Positions 1 to 10,159 of a DNA stretch of 64,000 nt are shown piece by piece. Origin of the DNA: Paragonimus westermani. Lineage: Eukaryota > Platyhelminthes > Trematoda > Plagiorchiida > Troglotrematidae. The position numbers and the translations under genes were made by a program. The DNA lies in NCBI GenBank assembly GCA_008508345.1, contig QNGE01001322.1:102195-166194 (forward strand). Reading direction: 5' to 3'. Position 1 is the stretch's first letter. The number at the start of each line of letters is the position of its first letter. Under the pieces are notes generated by a model, which was given only the letters and a program-made list of their open reading frames with translations, searched no databases and had not been told where the DNA came from.

Positions 1-135
1 GGCAAGGATATGCACTACTGACGAGCTCTGATGAGAGCGAAACTCGAGTCTAGTGCTTCTTTTCGAAGGAGGTTGACTGGAAAGTCTATCTGAATGCGGA
101 GGCTGTGATCAAATGTGAGTGATGGTCAACTTGAA
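1..135 (+). repeat. Hammerhead-bearing SINE, copy a (5' end cut off by the window)
   Basis: This is the best copy of a short dispersed repeat found five times here (also near 7.2 kb on the minus strand, and near 18.4, 26.5 and 48.9 kb). It begins inside the GTGGCAAGG motif that joins the tRNA-like head to the ribozyme in the 18.3 kb copy. It then carries a hammerhead (12-56) and a roughly 75-nt tail with ACTGGAAAGTCTATCTGAA and GTGATCAAATGTGAGTGATG, both matched in the 48.9 kb copy. There is no coding capacity. By analogy with schistosome Sm-alpha elements it is a Pol III-type SINE moved by another element's reverse transcriptase; that role is inferred. Confidence 0.8.
12..56 (+). ncRNA. Hammerhead ribozyme, type I, all core bases present
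   Basis: The self-cleaving motif can be read directly. Stem I is GCACTA (12-17) with TAGTGC (51-56), six pairs. The first core strand is CTGACGA (18-24), fitting CUGANGA. Stem II is GCTCT (25-29) with AGAGC (34-38) around a GATG loop. The second core strand is GAAA (39-42). Stem III is ACTC (42-45) directly abutting GAGT (46-49), four pairs with no loop. Base 17 of the standard numbering is C50, giving a GUC cleavage site after position 50. Such a short stem III is typical of minimal type I hammerheads in flatworm and other retroelements, which usually work better as dimers. The palindromic stem III would give an eight-pair stem in a dimer. Confidence 0.9.
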
Positions 136-2529
136 ATCAAAGTATGTAATTAATTTATTATTTTGCCTCTACCACCATTTTGTACACAAACTGTCTAGAG
201 TATTGATATGTCGTGTCAGGTTAGGGATACCAGTTGAACGGCATGCGAGTATATGCGTATATGTAGATTTGAAACGAGATGGTTTTAGGGATGTGGATAT
301 ATATTTAGAAATATCAGAATGAACAGAATCGGACAAATTTTGAGGGTAAGCGACTCACAATTGTCCGAATGTTGAAACACTATAACAAGGAGCACAGCTG
401 TAATCAGATAAGTGTCCCGTGTATCTGGAAAGAAATTGCACATATTTTGTTAGAAGATCAGGAAATTAACGGGGAACAGCTGAAACAACGCAGTGGCAGG
501 TATTCATCCATAAAGTGGAGGGTAATATTATATGGGATTTAAAATGACTCTATACGTCGAATATAAAATTCGAATCTTTACACTTTAAACGAAAACACTG
601 GCAATATGGACGGGTCACGTCAAGTTATGGCTCAACGAAATATCTAAACACTGAACAGATTGGGACCAACGACCAAAAGTGTTTTTATCGCATATTTTTG
701 GGCGTGTATCAAAAAGTCTGCTGGTAGTTTGTTACTTATTGGAGTGAAAATAAAATATGACTGCATTTAGACGTGCTTAATGATAGTGAACATGTGTTAG
801 GTCAACCGGCCAACTCAGTAAGTCAATTCTGCAAGATAAGATGGAAGAATGTTTCCGAGTATTGAACGCATACTTTAGCGAAGACGAGTCCAAGAGGGCC
901 GAAATATAGAGAAAAGAAAACTAGAGACAGAAATGCGCCTTGGAGAATACACGAGCTCACTACCACTCAGGACTAATTTGTGCCACTAAAGCGAACACAC
1001 TAAAGTTTCTAGGCGAATGAAACCCCGGCAATATTGACAGCTAGTTGAATGACATAATATCCGAAGAAAAAAGCTTAAAAAACGCTTCTACTATTGCATT
1101 TGAAACCATTGTTATTTTTGGGGAAACAGGACAGGACTTTCTTATTCACAGATGGTATCGACAAATGATAACACTCAATGAACAAGACTGGGCAGTGTGT
1201 CAACAGTGGACGGGGACTGACAATAATCACGTTGATCTGAAACAGTACATTCATTCTGTAACACCAGTTGATCATGGAGAAACTTCTCAAAACATTTAAC
1301 GATGTGCATACAATCCGCCGAAACCTGGATGTGCTTTTTTCTGATTCCGGCATGCTATTGATAGTTTTTCAACAGCTGGAAGCAGCAGTAGTGGTGTTTT
1401 TCTTAGCTCAGGTTAAGAAGTTAGGTGTTAGGATGTTTGCAACTCAAATGCCAAGCTCAGCCAACATCCCCGTACCTTAGTTATTCAACATTCAGTAATT
1501 TTCTTCTGTGTAACACATTCTGACCGTACCTTTCCAGAAGTCGTGGTTATAATTTCAGCACACTGTTCAGCACACTGTCCGTCTGATCCTCCTGTTTTGT
1601 CTGTTTTGAGTTGCATCATTTCTTTATATACAACTGTCCGTTCAATAGGGAAGGAGTTGTCAGTGAGTGGAGTCGATTCAACTATGGAAGAGTGGGAGAA
1701 GTTTAATGAGCTTCCAAATCTAATGCCAGATTGATTAAAGCCTAATGAGAAAATGTACAAATGAGCGTGTAAATAACCAGAATTTAGCAGTATAATAAAA
1801 GTCCACGAATATCTTTAACTCTGAAGCGATGCAAGTAGGGAATAGACAAATATTGGCATGTACAGTTAGGCCATATCCACTCAGACGTCTGAAATGGCAT
1901 TTCAGAAATATTGCAGCCTATAAGGAATGCGGTATATTCAATTTGATTTTCTCTCAGTTTCGTTGTTATTGGTGCTGACGAATCAAAATATCCAGCAGCA
2001 AACGATATCGATATTGTGACGGTAGATAGGCGGAAGCTCTGACTGGTATGCTGAAACAAAAGGGGGAACCAGGGCGATCAGCGGCAGCCTAATTAAAGAT
2101 ATGAAAATCACCTGACTCACGAGTGATACGGATGACATACAAATCCGGTGGGAAGCAGCAGTTTGCAGTCCAAGTGGGGTGTTTCATTCATATTCGATTT
2201 TCTGTTCACAGCAGAACAAAATAAACGTATGAGTGGTATCTTACCGTGAGAAGCATTTCCATTCCTTTTGGGTTGCTGCCACTATGTTCACTTTGCCAGT
2301 GAGCCCCAATCATGTGCGAAAGATCTGGCCTTGTTCTCTTTACTTGGTGATGAATATTTCTCTCGTGGAGCTGTAAAAAATGTGGTGACACAACGGTTTT
2401 CAACTTACTCAAATAAGATATACAAACTGAGAGAGTTCTGAGTGATCTACTCGCATATCACTCATGGTACGTCGACTTAAACATCCTCTTGAGACAAATA
2501 CCTATACCCAGTAGATTTGACCACCTTAG
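136..2529. other. Unassigned, no gene recognised
   Basis: Only short open frames occur on both strands (longest about 90 codons) and none resembles a family I know. A weak SINE-B-like patch lies near 650-690. I see no splice-bounded exon that I would defend. Confidence 0.5.
650..690 (-). repeat. Possible decayed SINE-B fragment
   Basis: The stretch GATTGGGACCAACGACCAAA resembles the B-box part of the minus-strand SINE-B copy near 8.49-8.52 kb. Only about 30 bases can be matched by eye, so this could be chance. Confidence 0.25.
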
Positions 2530-2806
2530 GATAACTCTCCAAATCTGCCACATCGATTTAGTCTTTTGGACTTGAAGAGAACACTATTTTTATCGTCGGG
2601 GTGTGCTCAATCTGGAACAACCTTCGGTAGTTGAATTCAAACGTAGACTTAATGCATACATTCGGGATACCTTAATAATCACTACGGTGGAACGAAAATA
2701 TCATCGGTTTCTTACTGCCGACCTGATAAATGTACTGTCTGTCACATGTTGCAGTGTAATTATTGATAAGCAGCAGGTGCATTTCTGTTCTTCCCAATCA
2801 TTCTAA
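2530..2806 (+). pseudogene. CR1-like non-LTR retrotransposon, 3' end of the RT ORF
   Basis: The forward translation ends in a segment (about 2,585-2,690) reading YRRGVLNLEQPSVVEFKRRL. This fits the C-terminus of CR1-type reverse transcriptases, where a 'RVVN-W-N-LP-xxVV-xA-xS-xxFKxRLD' pattern is usual. The conserved WN has been replaced and a stop lies just upstream, near 2,575. Only the last 60-90 codons are present, as expected for a 5'-truncated insertion. An (ATG)n tract follows at 2,815, in the place where a non-LTR element's simple-repeat tail would lie. The protein would have been the polymerase of an autonomous retrotransposon; this copy is dead. Assignment to CR1 rather than another non-LTR clade is tentative. 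Confidence 0.45.
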
Positions 2807-2814
2807 TGTTGTCT

Positions 2815-2851
2815 ATGATAATGATGATGATGACGATGATGATGATGATGA
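2815..2851 (+). repeat. (ATG)n microsatellite
   Basis: About twelve near-perfect ATG/ACG triplets run from 2,815 to 2,851. The tract lies just downstream of the CR1-like fragment and may be its 3' tail. Confidence 0.85.
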
Positions 2852-5119
2852 ATGCTGATCATCGGAAAGTGAGGCAATATACCGATTAGACCAAAACCGT
2901 CAGGCATCGATTCCGAAACGTCCAAACATCTTCATTCTCGTCCAGATTGTAAAACTTACAGGAATCCCTTCAGTGGAAGACAAGGTTGTTCTGGATCACT
3001 CAGTTATATACGGTTTGCTTGTGACCAATAAAGTTGAGTTTCAACTATCCCTTTATGCTTACATCTATCATTTTTGCCTGTCATAAGTAGAGGCAGCATT
3101 AACCTTGCTAAAATGTACTTCATGCAAACATCTGCCTTCCATCTGAGCTCCATATTAACCGACACGAAAATTCGGACTATTTGTGGGTAACGAATATCTT
3201 GGTTGTTTGGATTGTGTATATCGGTTCTGTCCACTTCCAGAGGGAAGACATCTCCTGCATCGTAACAAAACATGTGTTTGTTTCATTCGATCTCCTTGCA
3301 AAAAACTTGCAAATTGAGTTGATCTTGAAAGAATGCTGCTCCGCATGTGGTTCTCAAATTTCTCAATTTACCTTGCTGTGTGTCCTGTTTGGCCATAGTG
3401 CAAGGTTGCTTACGGGTCACACAGTGCAATTTGTACTGCCACTGAATCTTTTCCCACATGAATTAACAGCATCCAAGAAACTTGACAGATTCGTACCGCT
3501 AGTCAGTTAATACAAAATATGAGGTGTCCACAACACAGGACTAGCTAGCAAAACTTTCTTTTTAACGAGTACCAAAGCAGCAATTTCGTCGGGAACTCAA
3601 AAGATTTACGAATAACTGCTCTTATTTAATCGGAAAACCCGGATGGTAACTTGCCGAACATAGAACATATCATTCACTCATGTGCTAAAATACCTTGATT
3701 TTCTAGACGTTGAAACTGCAGAAATCTACTGTAAAGACGGTGCAAGCCATTACGTGTTCGGTTAATTCGATTTAACCAACCTGCCAGTGAAAGAACGAGA
3801 AAGTTTGTAGCTCCCCAATGGTGATCGCGGTCGATTTAGATTATCCTAAATTTTTACCATAAATAAATGTTCTACCAACTAGAAACCATTGTCATTGGAG
3901 ATTGCTCTTACTGTGATTTGCTGAATGGTAAGGAGCGAATACTTAAAAGCTGTGCGTAACTGTTATATAGTGCATCAACATTTAAAAAGAGCGTACGATT
4001 GGTTTGTTACTGAGAAAATAAGTGGCCATTTCACGTGATCATGTATGAGTTGATACGTAACGGTTAGGGATGAATTAAAATCGGTTCCAACCGCTGAGAT
4101 ATAAGCCTGTCTAAGCCTGTCTAATGGTCACTGCGGAACAATAAGTGCTTCAGAACGTTTATTCACCCCGGCCTTTAATCGCCGGATGACGTACACCGGC
4201 CAGCTAAGATGCGAAAATGAGTTACTAAAATACAAGTGTAAGTAAATGAATTTCCGCGTACTCGAGATATCATAATAATCCGTTTGAGCTATTACACTGG
4301 GTTCAGTTAAATTTGCTAAAAGCATCACCAAATATTAGTGAGAGACCTGTCTATTAATGATGATGCGTAACGATTCCTAAGTTTTATGCGGCCCAGACAA
4401 AGGTCAAGCAACCAAGCTACGTACGTGCCCTGTTTGACCTGATTCTGAAATGAAAAAGTGATCCCGATACGCTGGTGACCAGCACCCATTAAAACATATC
4501 TCAGTCAAGGATTTTACTCTTCTTAAGCTATAGTGGTTCAGGTTGATCCTATCGCGGTGTATACTTCGGAACAGTAGGAGCTTTCTGTTCTCGGACAACC
4601 CTGGAAACTTGAAGTGATCAAACTAAAAGCGGGGTGAAGCAATCAACATATTCAGTACTTGAAAAGTCTGTGTTCGTGAAAACCTTCAATTTTAGGTGTA
4701 AGACGGAATCTACCCACTCTTACTTGCTAAATACACTCAGTCGTTTGCTCGTTTAGGTTCACAAGTTTTTAATGCATTGGAAGATTCTAAGATCGTTATC
4801 TTGATCCTCATTTACGCTTGATTATCAACTATAGATGATCCACATTTGCAAAACGTGACTACGATCAGGAATAATTGCATAAGGCTCAGGCATGTTGTGC
4901 ACAGCCAATAAAACAGCCAAATAATCAGCTTCTTCATTGTGGTGTCAAAAACCGAGTGCGTAGATTGTTCACAAAATCGTTCAGCTGGTTTTATTATAGG
5001 CACGTTGAAGACAGAAGTTTGATCAGATTTCTCGGTCTCCACAGTTCTAGCCTGAATGACAGGCAGTAGCGTCGTTCTGTACTCTTCCATACCTATGCAA
5101 AGTGGTTTGAAGTGCAATG
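2852..5119. other. Unassigned, no gene recognised
   Basis: Open frames of up to 114 codons occur on both strands. The longest, on the minus strand at 4,812-5,156, has a hydrophobic run that could be a membrane segment, but it shows no family match and may be chance. There is a short direct repeat, CCTGTCTAAG, at about 4,106-4,124. Confidence 0.5.
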
Positions 5120-5790
5120 CAAGTCTACCAGACGCTAATGACGTAATACTCCCCAACTAGTTCTAGTGAACTAAAAAGATTTAAAATGAGAAGCATTGGA
5201 TAACGTCTGGCAATACGCTTTCACCGTCAGCCTCGTCGATTTCTGTTAGATACACAGTAAATGTAAACTGTATTACTTGGTGCACGTAAATTGAATCGGG
5301 TTTTCACTACAGCATTTTGTATCCAATTTTCAAGCGATTATTGAGCCATCCTACACTATGCAAGTAAGACCCTACTTGGAATACTGCAAACAAGCATTCC
5401 CCCATTTCTCATAAATATAAGCAACAAGTTGACAAAGTATCGATTATCCTACGGCTATCAAATGTCTGAATCACGAAACGTGTTAAAAGCTTGCTTTGTC
5501 CTCCCTGGAATGAAAAAGAGAGAGGAGGATCCGTTGATACTTCTGGGGCTCATAAGGCTTGATCAGTGCGGGTTAGCTGGCAGCGCGTTGATTATGGGTT
5601 TCTCCATACAACGAAAAACTTTCCGCGGCCCATTCTTAGCGCAATACTAAGTGTTCGGAAACATATTTTCGTCGGTAAACATGGCCCACTACATTGTGAC
5701 AACTAGTTTCAACACTGCTTGCAAAGTATTTTGTGCCATTTTTTACCCCCATATTGGAACTGTAGGACCGAGCTTGAACGGATAAAGATG
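5120..5790 (+). pseudogene. CR1-like reverse transcriptase fragment
   Basis: The clearest block is at 5,355-5,410, reading MQVRPYLEYCKQAFPHFS in one frame. It matches the non-LTR 'VRPxLEYCxQAW-P' block that follows the catalytic palm. The following 300 nt, in shifting frames, show the 'RRxRGDLI' region (degenerate) and then RKTFRGPF and NIFSSVNMAHYIVTTSFNT. These recall the 'FFSxRVVNxWNxLPxxVVxAxSxNxF' C-terminus. Stops and frameshifts are frequent. A weak ANDV motif near 5,135 may be what remains of the catalytic YADD, so the first 100 nt are less certain. This is a 5'-truncated dead retrotransposon. Confidence 0.5.
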
Positions 5791-7189
5791 GTTTTCCAAT
5801 GATATCCTCTAATCGAACTCTTCATTGTTTGTATGAGGTAGTTCTGAGCTATTCCCTACTGACACGGATCGTTAACAAATCTTACACAGTGACCGGAAGC
5901 AGCTTCTTCAACTACCAGTGCCCTATATTTTTCATGTCTGAGCTTATTCGAAGACATCTCCTAGTGTTTCAACCGTTTACCGAATCGTAACGTAGCCATA
6001 AACATAGTATGATAGTTCTGGGGATATCTGTGTTTGAATTCGCGGGCTGCTTGCATACAACTAAGCAGACATCCAACAAACAATGGAGTCAGTTCCACCA
6101 AGTCCAAAATCAGGAGCTTCTGAGCTAGTACACGACTACGAAATCTCAACGTGCTAATGGAGACGAAACTGATTATATAATATGCGGTCAATCATATGCA
6201 CCTTCCACTTGTTTCGTCAACTCGTCTAACCGATCGGGTCTCCCACGACATTCTCTCTACCATATCGGACTTGCTGACGATCGAACTAAAAAGAAACACT
6301 GGGGGTGGTCGTTTCCCTCGGTCAGCGTATCATTAAGTGCATCGATTAGCCAATCTGAAAAACGCAAGAACCGGCTTGCCATAACCATTGCAAAGCCAGG
6401 ACGGCTGCAGAAATTAACGTTAACCTGGCGCCCGCAGGCAGGTGCCGTTGTTTAGAGGAATACCCGTGGCTCTTTGTTGCAGTTGCTCCGATGCAAGGTA
6501 TCTCAAAATTTTGTCACGCGGCTCAGCAGCGGATAATGAACCAGTTTTGCGCCGTTACAGCTGACGTCAGAAGCGGTATTAGTCGAGTCAATAACAATCA
6601 CAGAACATGTCCAGTTTTTTAGGTGAAGATCATAACATTCTCATGCGATTCTCGGTTGATATTGCGAGCGGTGTTCTTGCTTATACCTCGACCTATAAAA
6701 GGTCTAAGGTTTGTAGATGCGTACGTGTGCCCCTCGAGAAACTACAATTTATTTCGAGTTCACTTTTAGCACACTCCATTGTTTTAAGACACCAAGTGGC
6801 GGAGCACTCACATATACAAAAAGATTGATCAAGCAGTGCGCTAACTCTGTTCTATGGCCGTATATTTGGAAGTACCGCTGGTCAAAAGATACCTCACAAA
6901 CTGATGCTACAAATCTTTTTTGGCAAACAACTAGGTGTAAAATGCACAATTAACTTAGCAGTCGCCAACCAAATGCAGATTGTTCCCCATAACTCATTTT
7001 TACATTAAAAAAAAGTTATTGAATTTTTAATTGGTGAGTGGTACCTTCAGCTTCAAGAGTGAGGCGGGAGGAAGCCACGATGAACACATTGTAGCTTCCT
7101 CGTAGTTTTTTTCCTTAGACAACAGATTCTCCGTTACCTTTTGAGGTTTTGAGGATCCAAATCTAATCTTTGAGTTAATGTGATTCTGT
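5791..7189. other. Unassigned, no gene recognised
   Basis: Only short frames occur. The 6,220-6,560 stretch is somewhat richer in G+C than its surroundings but shows no motif I recognise. Confidence 0.5.
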
Positions 7190-7265
7190 AAATTGAACGT
7201 CACTCACAAGTGATCACAGCTGTCGCATTCCCATGAACTTTCCAATCGGCTTCTTCCGAAAAGAA

Positions 7266-7310
7266 GCATTAGGCTCGAGTTTCACTCTTGTTAGAGCTCG
7301 TCAGCAATGC
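7266..7310 (-). ncRNA. Hammerhead ribozyme with a mutated cleavage site
   Basis: On the minus strand, stem I is GCATTG (7,310-7,305) with TAATGC (7,271-7,266): five Watson-Crick pairs and one G-U. CTGACGA (7,304-7,298) is intact. Stem II is GCTCT (7,297-7,293) with AGAGT (7,288-7,284) around an AACA loop, closed by a G-U pair. GAAA (7,283-7,280) is intact. Stem III keeps CTC/GAG, but position 16.1 is C instead of U, so the triplet is GCC rather than GUC and self-cleavage should be abolished or very weak. Compared with the copy at 12-56, stem I shows a compensated C-G to U-A change. Confidence 0.8.
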
Positions 7311-7344
7311 ATTATTGGGAACCACTGATGTATTGCCGTCTGCT

Positions 7345-7364
7345 ATGATGATGATGATGATGAC
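7345..7364 (+). repeat. (ATG)n microsatellite inside SINE copy b
   Basis: Six perfect ATG units followed by AC lie between the head and the ribozyme of the minus-strand hammerhead SINE. They appear as (CAT)n on the SINE's own strand. Confidence 0.85.
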
Positions 7365-7430
7365 TACCTTGCCACGGACGGGACTAGCACTATGACCAGT
7401 CTTTATTGACGTACTTGTTATTAATGGCTT

Positions 7431-8464
7431 AATGGTTGAGTGGCATAGTCCAATAAAAATGGGGCTGGTGGTCACAGCTGAGTGTAGCTCTTTAGGTCCA
7501 ACCCCTAATATCTTTTCAAACGGCGCGGTGCTACTGGCTCCTTTGACCAACAGAAGATTATGGGCTGCTCGGGTACCTGAGGAGTTCACGTTCAGTGAAA
7601 GTGAGCCTTAAGACTAATGTGGGGTTCCAGAAGTGGTTTGCTTTATGAAAACACTTTCGTTATCTCGTTGGGGGGGGGCTCCACTGAGCTCCCATTGGAA
7701 AGAAAACACTCAAACAGAATGACGCACTATGGGAGGCTGTATACAGTTGCTTCTCTGAAAGACTTGGTGTCCACTAGTGCTTATCGTGTTGATCACGTTA
7801 TTACCGAACAGCAACCTCATAAAGGGTATAGGAGTGTACTTCTCTCGGTAAAAGTGAGTGGTATAACAGTGCAATTAACTTCCGTTAACCCAGAGGATTG
7901 GCAGGAGTCTCTTAGGTTAAGCGCCAACGACGAGTTTGTGAACTACTTAACAATGGCGACTAATAGTCATTGCAGCCTTTACAAAACTGTCGAAGGACTC
8001 TGTCAAATACCTCTTGGCATGCCTTCTATTGACAGTCTGGGAGTTGTTGGCTTGTTGCTCAATGACTAAAATGATCGGACAAACTAAACACTATTCACAA
8101 AGGTTGTGGTTGGGTGTCTGAAAGTGATCAATCGGTCTTGTCTCTCTTATAACAACCAGAATTGTTAGCAGCAAGCCAGTTCCGCAAGTACGATGGTCGG
8201 AGTGCGAATTTTTGTTAGAACGAGGATGTACAATACTCATGAAATCCAACAGGATGGAAATTCGAATGCAGCAGTTCTTTTTGAAGTGGGAAAGCCGGAA
8301 AGCCTCCCTAAGTTTGAAGGCCGCGCTCAAGAGTAGTTTGCGTTCGGTTTGAAAAGACTGTACGTTTGGGTTATAAATCTAAAAATTATTTACTAAAGTG
8401 ATGAGAAAAGTTTCCAACTTTATCACTGATAAGTAGTACGGCAGGCATGATAAGTTAATATGGA
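7431..8464. other. Unassigned apart from the 7,617-8,069 open frame
   Basis: Nothing else in this interval can be assigned. No repeat family from elsewhere in the window is visible. Confidence 0.45.
7617..8069 (+). other. Open frame of 150 codons, unknown
   Basis: This is the longest fully resolved single open frame in the first 20 kb, and it contains no catalytic motif, signal peptide or membrane segment that I recognise. It lies just upstream (in SINE-b orientation) of the hammerhead SINE and includes a run of nine Gs near 7,670, a place where a sequencing indel could create or break a frame. It could be an exon, a decayed transposon frame or chance. No splice sites or homology support it. 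Confidence 0.15.
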
Positions 8465-8543
8465 CAAAGCTGCGAAAAGTCTGGGCTTCCGCTGGATTGG
8501 GTCCAACGACCAAAACGCCATGTCCAGACTTGGTAAACGCTCT
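8465..8543 (-). repeat. SINE-B (tRNA-derived), truncated copy
   Basis: Read on the minus strand it has GAGCGTTTACC, then a degenerate B box (GTTGGACCCAATCCAGC), then GGAAGCCCAGACTTTTCGCAG. This matches the 3' half of the 56.8 kb copy. It is cut off at the A box and abuts a plus-strand copy of the same family. Confidence 0.6.
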
Positions 8544-8735
8544 CCATATGATGCAGTGGTTTAGGTGAGTAACTGAGTCAAAATGAAACGAAACTTTTTG
8601 AGCTCCCGGAGTGTCTCTCTTGCTCAGCTGGTCGAGTGATTACTGCGTTTGGATATGCTGTTTCTGTCGTTGGTTCGAATCCGGAAGAAGCCCGGATTGT
8701 TGCAATTGACTCTCTTCTAGGTTTCCAAATGTTCT
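8543..8735 (+). repeat. SINE-B (tRNA-derived), fuller copy
   Basis: A 5' head (CATATGATGCAGTGG, then GTAACTGAGTCAAAATG) is followed by an A-box-like CTCAGCTGGTCGAGTG (about 8,622-8,640). Next comes a good Pol III B box, GGTTCGAATCC (about 8,672-8,682), then the tail GAAGCCCGGATTGTTGCAA. The same head-to-tail order is seen at 37.06-37.25 kb and, inverted, at 56.78-56.97 kb. Confidence 0.75.
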
Positions 8736-10159
8736 GTGTATGAACCGTGGTAGTATTATTAATGTTATTTTCATTTGCTTGTAGTTGTGACAGCAAAGCC
8801 AAATAGAAACCTGCAAGGCAATAAGAGATTAAATTGGCAGTTATTTCCGGAGATGGATGCTAATTGTGATAGACCAGCAGTAAAAATAAAGACACAGAAC
8901 ACGTGTTAACACATCAAGTCTTAATGATTCGAGGAAATGTTCATGTGCTTGGACAACCCCGAATTTTGGCCTACGAACAACAAGTCAGCTGTATTGTCAA
9001 GGCCAGTTACAATTCATCGGAACACGGTCAGATAAGGTAATTGTTTTAGCAGTGCACATCTAGCGAAAACAAAGTGGACTCCCAGTATTAGAAGGTCCTC
9101 AATCAGAGGTGACTGTGCGTGCCTTGGATCAGATAGTCTTTTCAGACATCTGCAACACCACCGGAGAATGCTGTTTACATTATCATACAAAACTAATAGA
9201 AATCGAACCATGTTGGTGCGACCGTAATGCCACGGTCTCTCAGGGACTCAACGGTGTTCAGTCTGAAGCAAGCGCAAATCGTATGATACTTCCTCTTTAC
9301 CGAACGCTTTATCTGGGGGACTCTGGTGTCACCAAACTTGCAAATACACTTTTTATTTGGTTATAAAGTTTCAAAGTAAATCTTACATGAGCAAAAAACG
9401 TGTGTGAGCGGAGAAGTAAAGCCCGAAGGTTATCGTGAAAGCGAACAACTGAAGATCATCATCGTCACATCATTTTAGCCACGAGTTTGACCACTAGACG
9501 CTATGGCTCACCTCAGCAGTAATTTGGAGTATCTTAGAAGAAAAAGTTACTGAGGGTTTTAAAAATCCATAGAAGAAGCTAAAGCTGAAGAAATAAAAAT
9601 GGTATGTGTTAAATCAGCGGGAGAAGCGAAATATGCGTCCTATTAGCCTACTCTTACGTACGGTCTGGGCTGGATATATATATATCTTAAAATGGGCAGA
9701 GGGCAGAAGATTATACGTAAATATATATATACCGATATCGGACGTGGTTCTACAAATTCAGCAATAAACAATTTAAATATGCAGCAACTTACGATCAGGT
9801 TTACAAGCGCATACAACAGTGCAGCAGAAACGTGACAAAGTGTACGATTAATTCCAGCGGTAAAACATGCTGTGGGTTACAGTTACTCATATAAACAAAT
9901 ATGGTAGAATATGGTAGAAATTGAAGTATTAGTATGAAAGCCGAATACAGTTCAATTGTTCACGTACGATGTAGTGTTTATGGAAGGGAAATAAATTTCA
10001 CCGCATCAAGCAGTCAGGAGTAAGAGCGAATATTACAAACGGAAGTCGCGTAAATTCGGAGATGAGGACATACTACTGTCAACTTGTGAGTAGAAGAAAG
10101 TGGAATGTGAAATTGGAGTTCACAGTATGGATGCAAGCATACTGTTAACTGAGGCAAAA
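8736..10159. other. Unassigned, with two short (TA)n tracts
   Basis: There is no recognisable gene. Short TA repeats lie at about 9,674-9,685 and 9,722-9,731, and a 10-nt direct repeat (ATATGGTAGA) lies near 9,899-9,918. Confidence 0.5.

Larger units (their letters stand above)
7190..7430 (-). repeat. Hammerhead-bearing SINE, copy b, with an internal microsatellite
   Basis: Read on the minus strand this has the same order as the 18.3 kb copy. Part of the tRNA-like head comes first (B-box-like GTGCTAGTCCC near 7,390), then GTGGCAAGG (7,368-7,376), then the ribozyme (7,310-7,266). The tail follows (about 7,265-7,190), with GGAAAGTTCATGGGAATGCG and GCTGTGATCACTTGTGAGTG. A block of about 55 nt including a (TCA)n tract separates the head motif from the ribozyme; copies a and c have only 5-6 nt there. 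Confidence 0.75.

Noticed and set aside
870..905. GACGAGTCC, then GGGCCGAAAT, looking like a hammerhead core
   Set aside because: The preceding CU of CUGANGA is missing, stem II pairs poorly, and no stem I or III partner exists.
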